A DNA stretch of 64,000 nt from CAZLBC01 sp964557575 (GTDB taxonomy: Bacteria; Planctomycetota; Phycisphaerae; SM23-33), in NCBI GenBank assembly GCA_964557575.1, contig CAZLBC010000013.1:1-64000 (forward strand), given 5' to 3'. This document shows positions 8,329-17,229 of this stretch, one piece after another. The notes beneath the pieces are model-generated. The model saw only the letters and a list, made by a program, of their open reading frames with translations. It was not told the origin of the DNA and ran no database searches. A program made the position numbers and the translations under genes. How positions within the stretch are numbered: position 1 is the stretch's first letter; each line of letters opens with the position of its first letter.

Positions 8329-9891
8329 TTAATCGGCGGAAGGCCGGTTGTATACGGGGACAGCAACGGCACTGCCTTCGGCCGGGGCCGGAGCGGCACG
8401 GAAACTCAGGAGGGACACATAGAAAAATCCGAAAGAAAATATGGACAGAAAGGGAATCATAAGGAATGCGCGGGTATCAAAAAGGCTGACAATAATACAG
8501 ATAATCATGTACATGCCGAGCCCGAATTCAACACAGGGCAACCAGTCGATAGCGCGTTTCTTCCTGCGCGAATCCGCGTCGGCAGTCTGGTCGGAATAGC
8601 GTTTACTCGACGTCTTTTCTCCGTATTTCGGCGTACGCACAAAACCGCTTTCCCTGCCGAACAGCGCCTCGATAATAGCCTTCGTATTCGAGACGCATAA
8701 CCCGACGCCGATTGCCATCATGACCGGCCCATACTTGATCGGGTTATACCAATTGCCGCCCAGGGCCATCTGGCCGGTGCAATAAAATGCCGTGACGGAC
8801 ATGGTGGCCAGGGAGAAAATGCCCATATCAACCAACACGCGCCACATCCCGCCCGTCTCTATGGGCAAGCACTTCAAGAACATGGCGGGAAACATCAACA
8901 ATACGAGCGCAAACATGAATATGTGCAGGCAGAACGCCGTCAACTGAAAAAAAGCCTCCACCTTGACCTTCAGCGGCATCTTGCTCAGCAAGACCTTTGG
9001 GAGCAGGTTTATCGCGTTCTGTGTCCCCCCCTTGGTCCACCTGAACTGCTGCGCCTTGAATGCCTTCATGTCCGGCGGCAGTTCGGCGGGTGAGGTCATC
9101 TCGGGAAGATAGACAAATTTCCAGCCCTTCAACTGGGCACGGTATGAGAGATCGAGGTCCTCGGTGAGCGTATCCTGTTTCCAACCCCCCGCGTCTTCAA
9201 TCGCACTGCGCCGCCAGGCGCCCCCGGTGCCGTTGAAATTCATGAACCTGCCGCTCTTGTTGCGCGCAATATGCTCAACGCTGAAGTGTCCATCGAGAAA
9301 AATTGCCTGGCTCTTGGTAAGCAGGCTGTTCTGACTGTTTATATGCTCCCACCGGGTCTGTACCGCGCAGACGCCGGGATCGGTGAAATAATGTATAGTG
9401 TTTTTCAGGAATCCCGCGTCGGGTATGAAATCAGCATCAAAAATGGCAATGTATTCCCCGGTTGCATTCTTCATGCCGTTGGCAAGAGCGCCGGCCTTGA
9501 AACCGGCCCTGTTTTCCCGGTGGATATATTCTATGTCATGACCGTCTTGTTTCTTTTCCTCAACCAATTCCCGCGCGATATCGTGTGTGTCGTCCGTGCT
9601 GTCATCCAAAACCTGAATCTGGATTTTATCAGCGGGATAATCCAGATTACAGGCCGCCTTAATGATCCGGCGCGCGACGAAGCGTTCGTTATACATCGGC
9701 AGTTGAACGGTCACCCTCGGCAGGTCTTCGAACGTTCCCGCAAGATATGATTTTTTCTTTCGATGCCGGTAAAACAAGCAGACCAGGACATACCGATGAA
9801 ATCCGTATAGACAAACCACGGCGAGAATAATCGTGTATAAGGACATGAAAGTCGTTTTGATAAACTCGACCCAATCCATCGCCACTTCCAT
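8329..9891 (-). CDS. Processive family 2 glycosyltransferase (cellulose/mannan synthase-like)
   Basis: This 520-residue inner-membrane enzyme has a GT2 cytoplasmic catalytic domain between an N-terminal membrane helix (about 15-40) and five or so C-terminal membrane segments. The catalytic signatures are complete: DDSTDDT at 96-102, DAD at 152-154, TED at 243-245 and QQFRW at 281-285, the QxxRW motif of processive beta-glycan synthases. The likely reaction is polymerisation of a beta-linked polysaccharide from a nucleotide sugar with export through the membrane. The donor sugar cannot be told. A GGAAG site favours the ATG at 9879 (four codons in). No cyclic-di-GMP PilZ domain or BcsB partner is visible nearby. 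Confidence 0.92.
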   Translation of the reverse strand: MEVAMDWVEFIKTTFMSLYTIILAVVCLYGFHRYVLVCLFYRHRKKKSYLAGTFEDLPRVTVQLPMYNERFVARRIIKAACNLDYPADKIQIQVLDDSTDDTHDIARELVEEKKQDGHDIEYIHRENRAGFKAGALANGMKNATGEYIAIFDADFIPDAGFLKNTIHYFTDPGVCAVQTRWEHINSQNSLLTKSQAIFLDGHFSVEHIARNKSGRFMNFNGTGGAWRRSAIEDAGGWKQDTLTEDLDLSYRAQLKGWKFVYLPEMTSPAELPPDMKAFKAQQFRWTKGGTQNAINLLPKVLLSKMPLKVKVEAFFQLTAFCLHIFMFALVLLMFPAMFLKCLPIETGGMWRVLVDMGIFSLATMSVTAFYCTGQMALGGNWYNPIKYGPVMMAIGVGLCVSNTKAIIEALFGRESGFVRTPKYGEKTSSKRYSDQTADADSRRKKRAIDWLPCVEFGLGMYMIICIIVSLFDTRAFLMIPFLSIFSFGFFYVSLLSFRAAPAPAEGSAVAVPVYNRPSAD

Positions 9892-10015
9892 TTTCCGTTA
9901 AAAATACAACTGTTTAAAAGATGTAACAGGATTTAAATAAAGATTTTATCCAATGATCGCCAACGGTCAAGCAAAAACAAAAACTGATGGAACAGCGCGG
10001 AAACCTGTTTTCGAA

Positions 10016-10459
10016 CTATGCCGACTCGCTCAAGCGGGCAATGATATCACCGGCAATCCGCTCCATTTCCCCCTCCTGATACTCTCCGGCGGGCCATGTA
10101 TAACTGAATCTGTCAGCGGTATTCCTCGGAATGATATGAAAATGAACATGGGGCACCAGCTGACCCGCGATTCTTCCGTTGTTCTGCAAAACATTAACGC
10201 CCTCGCAGGAAAGGGCCCCGCGCACCGCGTGGACAAGGCGAGGAAGGTTGCTGAGTAGCCCGCCGGCCATGTCGGGGGAAAGTTCGTCAATAATCTCAAC
10301 ATGATACTTGGGGATAAGGAGCGTGTGGCCCCTGGCGACCGGGCCGATGTCAATGAACGCAAGGGAAACATCATCTTCCAGCACGGTGTGGGATGGAATC
10401 TCTCCCGCGACTATTTTGCAGAAAATACAATCGCCGGCCGTATTCATTCCGCCCTCCAT
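10016..10459 (-). CDS. HIT-family nucleotide-binding hydrolase
   Basis: This 147-residue HIT protein has the N-terminal CIFCKIVAGEIP segment, which starts a possible zinc site, and the catalytic histidine triad HVHFHIIPR near residues 114-122. HIT proteins of this branch hydrolyse phosphoramidate or dinucleoside polyphosphate substrates such as AMP-lysine or Ap4A. The exact substrate is unknown here. It follows rplQ by about 23 bases on the same strand and is probably the last gene of the ribosomal supercluster transcript. A T-rich tract downstream (minus-strand side of 9968-9984) may help termination, but no strong hairpin is seen. Confidence 0.93.
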   Translation of the reverse strand: MEGGMNTAGDCIFCKIVAGEIPSHTVLEDDVSLAFIDIGPVARGHTLLIPKYHVEIIDELSPDMAGGLLSNLPRLVHAVRGALSCEGVNVLQNNGRIAGQLVPHVHFHIIPRNTADRFSYTWPAGEYQEGEMERIAGDIIARLSESA

Positions 10460-10482
10460 AAAACAGGAAAAAGAGATTGGTC

Positions 10483-11214
10483 CTACGAAGCAGGCTCGTC
10501 CGCCTTGTTCTCCTCTTGGTCGTCCCCGGAACTCCCGTCCTCATCGCCGGGTTGAACATCGGCATCGCCGTCAACGGCTTCTGCGCCACCGGGTTCTTCG
10601 GCGGCGTTGTCAACGGGTTCCGTCTCCCGGCTGTCATCCGGGGCTTCACCTTCACCGTCGTCACCAGCGACTTCCAACTCCTCCCCTTCACCGCTACTTT
10701 TTTCACCGGTCGCCTTTTCGACTGCATCGTATTTCTTCGACGCCTTCTTGCCCCGTCGGCCTGAACCGGACTGTTTTCCACCGGACGAGGACGATTCCTC
10801 GACGAGTTGCAGAATGACCTGGACACCGCCGTCTCCAATCCTCCTGTCGGCCAGGCGAATAATACGGGTATACCCGCCGGGCCGGTCGGCATACCGCGGC
10901 CCGACGACATCAAAGAGCTTCTCGATAATCGTTTGATCGATGTCCTCTATGTCCTCCTCGGGATTCCGTCCGCCGTTGCGCACCTGGAACTGGAAATAGT
11001 CCTGTAATAGAGACTTGGCCCTGCGCCGCGCATGGAGCGTTCTGGTTTTCGCGAGGGTGATCAGCTTCTCGACAAAACGCCGCAGCTCCTTTGCTTTTGC
11101 CTCAGTTGTTTTAATGGCCTCGTGCTGGATGAGCGCCGCAGCCATGTTGCGACGAAGATTCCTCCGGTGGGAGGAATTTCGACTTAATTGCCTTCCTGCT
11201 ATCCGATGTCGCAT
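10483..11214 (-). CDS. rplQ: 50S ribosomal protein L17 with long acidic C-terminal tail
   Basis: Residues 1-140 are a normal bL17: MRHRIAGRQLSRNSSHRR at the start, then the LIQHEAIKTTEAKAKELRRFVEKL core. bL17 lies near the peptide exit tunnel of the large subunit. The protein then continues for about 100 residues, first lysine/serine-rich and then strongly acidic (Glu, Asp, Gly, Ala), for a total of 243 residues against about 120-130 in most bacteria. The tail is in frame, without a stop or a change of gene. It follows rpoA, the conserved alpha-operon order. Confidence 0.96.
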   Translation of the reverse strand: MRHRIAGRQLSRNSSHRRNLRRNMAAALIQHEAIKTTEAKAKELRRFVEKLITLAKTRTLHARRRAKSLLQDYFQFQVRNGGRNPEEDIEDIDQTIIEKLFDVVGPRYADRPGGYTRIIRLADRRIGDGGVQVILQLVEESSSSGGKQSGSGRRGKKASKKYDAVEKATGEKSSGEGEELEVAGDDGEGEAPDDSRETEPVDNAAEEPGGAEAVDGDADVQPGDEDGSSGDDQEENKADEPAS

Positions 11215-11275
11215 ATCTATGCCTCTGATTTCAAATACAGTTCCGTTTACAAGCGGTCACGAAAAACGCCGCACA

Positions 11276-12298
11276 TCAACCGCCTTCCAGGGAATACTCA
11301 TCTTCATCCAATACCGGAACATCCATGCCGAGACTCAACCCGAGATCGGTCAACTTGCGCTTGACCTCCCTGAGCGATGTCTTCCCGAAACTCCTGATTT
11401 TCAAGAGGTCCGATTCAGACATATTCACGAGCTGGCCGACCGTTTGTATTTTTGAAGATTCAAGGCAGTTGTGAGCGCGGACCGTGAGATCCAGTTCCTG
11501 GACGCTCATCTTCAATTTTCGCTGAAGCTCCTCGTCCACATCTTTCCGGATATCGGAGGCGACGGAATCGACGATCTGTTCTCCGAGTTCGAAATACTGG
11601 ACAAAGGGATTAAGGTGCTTCCGCAGTATCTTGGCCGCCTCGACCATAGCCATCTCGGGAGTAATGGTGCCGTCCGTCCAGATTTCCATAATCATACGAT
11701 CATAATTTGTTTTCTGGCCGACCCGTGTTTCCTCGGTTTCATAGCGGACCCGGGTTACCGGTGAAAAGAAGGCATCGACCTTGATAAATCCCTCATCCAG
11801 TTCCTCTTCGTCGTCGCTCTCCAGGTCTTCGGCGGGAACGTACCCCCTGCCCTTGTGTACTTCCATCTCCATGTCAAAGGTAACATTATCGGTCAGCGTC
11901 AACAAGGTGAGATCCTCATTCATGACCTCGATGGAAGGATCGGCCTCAATCATACCCGCGGTAACCGGCCCCTTGACATTACTATGCACCTTGAGTATCT
12001 GCGGCTCGGTGGCATAGGATTTCACAACGAGAGATTTGACGTTCAGAATAATATCCGTCACATCCTCCAGGACGCCCTTGATCGAGCTGAACTCATGGTT
12101 GACGCCCTTTATACGTATTTTGGTAACGGCGGCTCCCTCAAGGCTGGACAAGAGAATCCGCCTGAGTGCATTTCCCACCGTCGTGCCGAACCCTCGTTCG
12201 AAAGGCTCCGTGGAGAACTTTCCGTATTGCGGGGTGGACACATCCTGAATGTTGATAACTCGTGTAGGTAGCTCAAGGCCTCGCCATCGAATTCGCAT
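11276..12298 (-). CDS. rpoA: RNA polymerase alpha subunit
   Basis: The 340-residue alpha subunit nucleates core RNA polymerase assembly through its N-terminal dimerisation domain, with the hallmark ERGFGTTVGNALRRILLSS near residues 34-52. The C-terminal domain (about residues 268-325, with KIRSFGKTSLREVKRKL) contacts promoter UP elements and activators. A GGAGG ribosome-binding site 8 bases before the ATG fixes the start. It lies between rpsD and rplQ, the usual alpha-operon position. Length and motifs are normal. Confidence 0.98.
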   Translation of the reverse strand: MRIRWRGLELPTRVINIQDVSTPQYGKFSTEPFERGFGTTVGNALRRILLSSLEGAAVTKIRIKGVNHEFSSIKGVLEDVTDIILNVKSLVVKSYATEPQILKVHSNVKGPVTAGMIEADPSIEVMNEDLTLLTLTDNVTFDMEMEVHKGRGYVPAEDLESDDEEELDEGFIKVDAFFSPVTRVRYETEETRVGQKTNYDRMIMEIWTDGTITPEMAMVEAAKILRKHLNPFVQYFELGEQIVDSVASDIRKDVDEELQRKLKMSVQELDLTVRAHNCLESSKIQTVGQLVNMSESDLLKIRSFGKTSLREVKRKLTDLGLSLGMDVPVLDEDEYSLEGG

Positions 12299-12358
12299 TA
12301 AATACGCCTCCGCACGCTAGGAGTTTATTATCGGTTTCAGTGTATGCAGTGATAGTTA

Positions 12359-12982
12359 CTATCGGCTGCAGTATTCTACGATCAGATTCTCTTCAACGGG
12401 TATCATCACATCATCCCGAGACGGAAGGGCGACGATACTTCCTTTGAGGTGTTCCATTTCCAGGCTCAGCCAGTTCTGCAACCTTGGTTCGCCGAGTTCC
12501 TCAAGATTCGATCGAATCAAGTTCTGAGATTTTCCTGAGGGTTTGGGTTCAATACTATCCCCGACACCCACCATGAAGCTTGGTTTATTGACGCGTCTTC
12601 CGTTTACATAAATATGCCCGTGGGCAACCAGCTGCCGGGCCGCAGGATGAGACGGTGCCATGCCAAGCTTATACACCACGTTGTCAAGACGCCGTTCCAG
12701 GAGGCTCAACAAAAGCGAACCGGTCGCGCCCTGCATGCGCGATGCCTTTGCGAAGAGGTTTATGAACTGCCGGTCTCGCAAACCGTAATATCTCTTCACT
12801 TTCTGCTTTTCACGCAGCCGAACGGCGTAGTCGCTGCCGCGCCGTTTGCGCCAATTGTGCTGGCCGGGCGGAACACCCAGCCTGCGCTCATTTTTACCGC
12901 TGTGTGCCCTGGCACCTTTCAGCATCAGGTTAACGCCTTCCCGGCGGCACAGTCGATCAGTCGGTCCTCTATATCGTCCCAT
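12359..12982 (-). CDS. rpsD: 30S ribosomal protein S4
   Basis: The 207-residue uS4 is a primary 16S rRNA binder of the small-subunit body and acts in decoding fidelity. The start MGRYRGPTDRLCRREG, the LLSLLERRLDNVVYKLG region and the S4 RNA-binding domain with VAHGHIYVNGRRVNKPS are all present. The N-terminal zinc cysteines of some S4 types are reduced to one. It lies between rpsK and rpoA. In E. coli, S4 is the translational repressor of this operon, but I did not find an equivalent site here. Confidence 0.98.
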   Translation of the reverse strand: MGRYRGPTDRLCRREGVNLMLKGARAHSGKNERRLGVPPGQHNWRKRRGSDYAVRLREKQKVKRYYGLRDRQFINLFAKASRMQGATGSLLLSLLERRLDNVVYKLGMAPSHPAARQLVAHGHIYVNGRRVNKPSFMVGVGDSIEPKPSGKSQNLIRSNLEELGEPRLQNWLSLEMEHLKGSIVALPSRDDVMIPVEENLIVEYCSR

Positions 12983-13012
12983 TAATCAATGCTCCTGTCA
13001 GTGTGCCGAATC

Positions 13013-13396
13013 TTATATCCGCCGCTTCTTGCGCGGCCTGCAACCGTTGTGAGGTATAGGGGTTACATCGCATATGGACAGTATTTTCAAGCCTGCCGAA
13101 TCCAAACCTGAAATTGCGTTCTCCCTGCCGCTGCCGGGACCGTTCACTCTCACATCGACTTCAACCATCCCGAGTTTCCTGGCCTTTTCACCGGCGGCCT
13201 CACCGGCAAGTGTCGCGGCGAACGGCGTACTTTTCCGGGAACCCTTGAATCCTCCGATGGAACCAGCCGAAGCAGTGACCAGAACATCCCCGGCAGGATC
13301 GGTAATCGCCACAATCGTGTTATTGAAAGTGGCTTTTACACAGGCAATCCCTCGGACCACGTGCCGTTTCTTCTTTTTCTTGGTCTTTTTAGCCAT
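13013..13396 (-). CDS. rpsK: 30S ribosomal protein S11
   Basis: The 127-residue uS11 sits on the small-subunit platform next to the E site. Recognisable segments are GIACVKATFNNTIVAITDPAG, SIGGFKGSRKSTPFAA and the C-terminal DVTPIPHNGCRPRKKRRI. The N-terminus is a short lysine-rich stretch. It starts four bases after the rpsM stop region, so translation is probably coupled. Confidence 0.98.
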   Translation of the reverse strand: MAKKTKKKKKRHVVRGIACVKATFNNTIVAITDPAGDVLVTASAGSIGGFKGSRKSTPFAATLAGEAAGEKARKLGMVEVDVRVNGPGSGRENAISGLDSAGLKILSICDVTPIPHNGCRPRKKRRI

Positions 13397-13399
13397 GAG

Positions 13400-13783
13400 T
13401 TAACGCATCTCCTTTACCGATTGCTTGCCGGCCACGGTCTTTCGTGGGCCCTTCCGCGTCCGGGCATTCGTTTTTGTCCGCTGCCCGTTGACCGGAAGAC
13501 CCCTGCGATGCCTGTTGCCCCTGTAGCAATTAATTGACTTGAGGCGGGCAACCGCTTCCCGGGTCTGGCGTCGCAACTGACCTTCAATCATATAGTCCCG
13601 GCTCAGTATCGTACCGATCTGCGATATCTGGTCCTCGGTCAGATCCTTTGCCCTGACACTGTCGGGAATATCCAATTCGTCACATATATCCCTGGCAAAC
13701 TTCGGACCGATCCCGTAAATATACCTGAGCGAGATCCAGACCGGCTTGTTATCGGGAATGTCGACACCTGCAACTCGCGGCAT
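13400..13783 (-). CDS. rpsM: 30S ribosomal protein S13
   Basis: The 127-residue uS13 lies in the small-subunit head and forms bridges to the large subunit. MPRVAGVDIPDNKPVWISL at the start, YIYGIGPKFARDIC, and the basic C-terminal block RHRRGLPVNGQRTKTNARTR are diagnostic. It follows rpmJ, as in many bacterial alpha operons. Confidence 0.98.
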   Translation of the reverse strand: MPRVAGVDIPDNKPVWISLRYIYGIGPKFARDICDELDIPDSVRAKDLTEDQISQIGTILSRDYMIEGQLRRQTREAVARLKSINCYRGNRHRRGLPVNGQRTKTNARTRKGPRKTVAGKQSVKEMR

Positions 13784-13825
13784 TATATTCTTCTCCTGGT
13801 CATGTTTGTGATTAACCTGCCCGAA

Positions 13826-13939
13826 CTAACCCTGTCGCTGTTTATGCTTCGGGTTAGAGCAAATCACGCGGACTACGCCCTTGCGGCGAATAATCCTGCA
13901 ATGTTCGCATATTCTCTTTACCGATGATCGTACTTTCAT
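13826..13939 (-). CDS. rpmJ: 50S ribosomal protein L36 (zinc-binding type)
   Basis: A 37-residue frame from the ATG at 13937-13939 encodes MKVRSSVKRICEHCRIIRRK and ends with NPKHKQRQG. The metal-binding set C11, C14, C27 and a C-terminal His is intact, so this is the zinc-containing form of bL36. It lies between map and rpsM. The usual infA gene between map and rpmJ is missing, since only about 43 bases separate the two. Confidence 0.96.
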   Translation of the reverse strand: MKVRSSVKRICEHCRIIRRKGVVRVICSNPKHKQRQG

Positions 13940-13982
13940 TGTCACACCTGTTTTCAGGAATCCGCAGATTCCTTCACTCTCT

Positions 13983-14756
13983 CTAAGCGGTCAAAACACG
14001 TGCACCTGTTTCGTTTATCGCAACAGTGTGTTCCCAGTGTGCGCTGGGTTTACCGTCGACCGTAACCGCCGTCCATCCGTCACTCTTTACCTTGACGCCT
14101 TTCTCACCCATATTTACCATCGGTTCAATCGCGAGTACCATACCGGGCCGCAACTCAATATCGCGCGATCTGAGTTCAGGCGTCACGAAATTCGGCAGCT
14201 TGGGCGGCTCATGCATCTTTTCGCCGATGCCATGACCCACGAATTCCTCGACAACCGAAAATCCTTCTCCTCTGATGTACTCGGACATCGCGCCGGCCAC
14301 GTGGCTCCAGCAGGTGCCGGGACCGATCAGGCCCACTGCGATATCAAGTGAATACCGCGTGACTTCGACCAGTCTGGCCCTTTCCGCGCCGACGGTTCCG
14401 ACAATATAGGTCCTGGCGGCATCTCCGCACCAGCCGTTCAATTTCACGCCGAAATCAATGCTTACTATATCGCCGTCCGCTATCATTCTGTTACCCGGAA
14501 TGCCGTGTACGATTTCATCGTTGATGGATGTGCAGGCATTGCCCGGAAACGGCGGGGCGCCGCCGGAACCCGGAACACCCTTGAAAAGGCATTCGGCCCC
14601 GGAAAGCATGCATATTCTTCCGGCTTCTCTATCCAGTTGTTCGGTCGTTATTCCCGGTGCAACCAACTCGCCCAGGGAATCCAGAACGTTACGCACTACC
14701 TGGCACGCTCTGTATATCTTATCAACGTCTTTTCCGCTCTTGAGCTTGATTACCAC
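13983..14756 (-). CDS. map: Methionine aminopeptidase, type I
   Basis: This 257-residue enzyme removes the initiator methionine from nascent proteins. The dimetal ligands are all visible: the Asp in SIDFGVKLNGWCGD (two Asp), the His in VGHGIGEKMHEPP, the Glu in VLAIEPM and the Glu in HWEHTVAI. Its place between adk and rpmJ is the classic spc/alpha junction. Length is normal for the short type I form without an N-terminal zinc domain. Confidence 0.97.
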   Translation of the reverse strand: MVIKLKSGKDVDKIYRACQVVRNVLDSLGELVAPGITTEQLDREAGRICMLSGAECLFKGVPGSGGAPPFPGNACTSINDEIVHGIPGNRMIADGDIVSIDFGVKLNGWCGDAARTYIVGTVGAERARLVEVTRYSLDIAVGLIGPGTCWSHVAGAMSEYIRGEGFSVVEEFVGHGIGEKMHEPPKLPNFVTPELRSRDIELRPGMVLAIEPMVNMGEKGVKVKSDGWTAVTVDGKPSAHWEHTVAINETGARVLTA

Positions 14757-14775
14757 AGGAAGTCACCCGACCCTT

Positions 14776-15435
14776 TCAGCCGGCCAGCTTCGAAAGCTCT
14801 TGCGAAATAGACGCTGTTACTTCCTCGGGAGACTGCTCGCCGTCTACGACGATAACGGTAACACCATCGCGCTGCTGATAATAATCGATAACGGGCTCGG
14901 TCTGGCCCTTGTAGGCTTCCAGTCTTTGCCGGACAACGGACTCGGAATCGTCGTCCCGCTGAACGAGTCTCACTTCTCCGTCACAGGCATCGCAAAACGT
15001 GCCCTTCGCCGAGGGCATGTAATCGACGTGAAACGCCTTGCCGCACTGCGGGCAGGACCGCCTCCCGGTTATCCGCTTTACGATCGTTTCATCGTCCGCC
15101 GTGATCAGTATGACGGCGTCGACGGAAAGTCCCGAATCGCCGAGCATCCCGTCGAGTACTTCCGCCTGCGGCAGCGTCCGGGGAAAACCGTCCAGCAGCA
15201 AACCACCTTCAACGGATTGAATGGCCTTGACCATGATCTCAACGACCAGTGCGTCGGAAACGAGTTCGCCCCTTGCCATGACCGCGGCAATCTGCTTTCC
15301 GAGTTCGGAGCCGGAACTCTTTTCTGCGCGGAAGATGTCCCCGCTGGACAAGTGCGTCATAGCGAAACGCTCGGCGATTCTCTCCGCCTGAGTTCCTTTT
15401 CCTGCGCCGGGGGGTCCCATCAGTACGGCCAGCAT
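14776..15435 (-). CDS. adk: Adenylate kinase with zinc-binding lid
   Basis: The 219-residue enzyme interconverts ATP + AMP and 2 ADP. The P-loop GPPGAGKGTQ is at residues 7-16, the AMP-binding segment DGFPRTLPQAEVLD is present, and the lid carries a four-cysteine zinc site (CPQC near residue 130 and CDAC about 20 residues on), the long, zinc type. Its ATG shares one base with the secY stop codon (TAATG), so the two are translationally coupled. Confidence 0.97.
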   Translation of the reverse strand: MLAVLMGPPGAGKGTQAERIAERFAMTHLSSGDIFRAEKSSGSELGKQIAAVMARGELVSDALVVEIMVKAIQSVEGGLLLDGFPRTLPQAEVLDGMLGDSGLSVDAVILITADDETIVKRITGRRSCPQCGKAFHVDYMPSAKGTFCDACDGEVRLVQRDDDSESVVRQRLEAYKGQTEPVIDYYQQRDGVTVIVVDGEQSPEEVTASISQELSKLAG

Positions 15436-17207
15436 TATCTATGCGCTCCTTTGATTCTGGTTTTGTCTCCAAGAAAACCACCGTAATTCCTCATGACCAG
15501 ATTGGCCTCGATTCGCTGGACCAGGTCGAGAGTTACAGACACCATAATCAGCAATCCCGTCCCGCCGAGAAACGACGATATGGCAAAGGGAATTTCGAGC
15601 TTGAAGGCCACTACCGTCGGAATAACGGCGATAAAGGCGAGGAAAGCGGCACCACAGTAGGTGATCCGTTCCATGACGCGTTCGAGATAATCGGCAGTCC
15701 TTTTGCCGGGCCTCAGGCCGGGGATGAAATGCCCCATGTCCCTGAGCTGGTCGGCCATGTCCTTCGGCCGGAAATTAACCGTTGTCCAAAAATAGGCAAA
15801 GAAAAATATCATCAGGATGTAGACGAGAGTATACGTGAAGGAGCCGCTTTGAAATGCGCTGCTGAAAAGCCTCATCACTTCAGACCAGAAGCCGCTGCCG
15901 CCGCGAACAACGCCGGAAAGCCACCGGAAGAGCATTGAAGGAAAGATCATGAGCGATGATGCAAAAATAATAGGCATCACGCCCCCGTGATTGACGCGCA
16001 GCGGCAGGAAGTGCCGCTGGCCGCCGTAGACCTTGCGGCCCCTCGTCTGCTTGGCCTGCTGAATAGGTATCCTTCTCTGGGCCTGAGTAATCAGTATCGC
16101 GCCGGCCACGACGAACACGAACGAGAAGACCAGAAAGATCATCTTCTCCAGACCGATGCCGCTGCCGGAACCGGACAGGGAAAAATCGGCCTTTTCGATC
16201 AGGGTCATGATCGCCATGGGAAGCCGGGTGACGATTCCCGCCATAATCAGGAGGCTGATACCGTTACCAATACCGTACTCATCAATCTGTTCACCGAGCC
16301 ACATCAGGAATACCGTGCCGGTGGTGAGACCAAGGACACCGACGAAATAAATCATCGGCCCCCGGAGTTCGGGATAAATAAAGCCGCTCGAACTCAGCCA
16401 TTTCATGATAAACGAGGCCTGTATGATGCAGAGGCCCACGGTGGCATACCGTGTGTATTCCTTGATTTTTCTCTGCCCGGCCTGCCCCTCCTTCTGCAGT
16501 TTTTCGAGCGAAGGGACCACGTTGACCAGGAGCGTGAAGATAATTGATGCCGAAATATAGGGCATGATCCCCAAGCCGAACAGTGAACTTCGCTGAAGAC
16601 TGCCCCCCGTAAACATGCTGAAGTACTGCATCGCCTGTCCGAAGATATTGTCCGACTGGGCACCGAGCATTTCCTTTATTGCTTCCTGGTCCAAGCCGGG
16701 CAGGGGCACGTGGAAACCGACCCGATAAATCGCCAGGAGAAAGAAGGTGAAGGCCAGCTTTCCCAGGAGTTCGGGAACGGAGAAAATATTCTCGAGGACC
16801 CGCCGCACCCCCGAGGGCGAAAACAGGGCATAGTAATACACAGCCAGCAGGACAACGCCCCCCACCAGCGACAGCGCAATCGTAATCACCGATTCCTTCT
16901 GCAGGGGGCCACCGGCAACGAGCACCTCGATGCCGTTCCACACCACCCATGCCACCAGCGCACCGATGACGCTCCCGACGGAAATCCGAAAGAGGTTAAA
17001 GGCCTTGATAATACCGCTGGTGAAGTGATCGAAAAGGATGACGACACCCGCGGCCAGCGGAAAAACGCCGCACAGCACAGTCTGCCAGCCCACCGCCTGT
17101 GACTGAAGGTCGCCGAGTAATAAGCCCCACAGTTCAGACAGGGACATCCAGCCGCCTCCCGCGAGGAGGACCAGGCCAAGGAAAAATTTTGCTGCACCTA
17201 ACGCCAC
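15435..17207 (-). CDS. secY: Protein translocase SecY with extra N-terminal membrane segments
   Basis: SecY is the pore of the Sec translocon. From about residue 139 the protein is a normal ten-helix SecY, with the VPELLGKLAFTFFLLAIYRVG first helix, the plug/pore segments and a conserved C-terminal part. Before this come about 138 extra residues with four hydrophobic segments (about 5-20, 41-59, 76-97 and 105-127), giving 590 residues against about 430-450 usually. The start is uncertain: GTG at 17207 has a weak site, while an ATG at 17147 has a strong GGGAGG seven bases upstream and would leave three extra segments. It follows rplO by about 22 bases. Confidence 0.95.
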   Translation of the reverse strand: MALGAAKFFLGLVLLAGGGWMSLSELWGLLLGDLQSQAVGWQTVLCGVFPLAAGVVILFDHFTSGIIKAFNLFRISVGSVIGALVAWVVWNGIEVLVAGGPLQKESVITIALSLVGGVVLLAVYYYALFSPSGVRRVLENIFSVPELLGKLAFTFFLLAIYRVGFHVPLPGLDQEAIKEMLGAQSDNIFGQAMQYFSMFTGGSLQRSSLFGLGIMPYISASIIFTLLVNVVPSLEKLQKEGQAGQRKIKEYTRYATVGLCIIQASFIMKWLSSSGFIYPELRGPMIYFVGVLGLTTGTVFLMWLGEQIDEYGIGNGISLLIMAGIVTRLPMAIMTLIEKADFSLSGSGSGIGLEKMIFLVFSFVFVVAGAILITQAQRRIPIQQAKQTRGRKVYGGQRHFLPLRVNHGGVMPIIFASSLMIFPSMLFRWLSGVVRGGSGFWSEVMRLFSSAFQSGSFTYTLVYILMIFFFAYFWTTVNFRPKDMADQLRDMGHFIPGLRPGKRTADYLERVMERITYCGAAFLAFIAVIPTVVAFKLEIPFAISSFLGGTGLLIMVSVTLDLVQRIEANLVMRNYGGFLGDKTRIKGAHR

Positions 17208-17229
17208 GGCTCAAACCTGTAAAGTAGAA

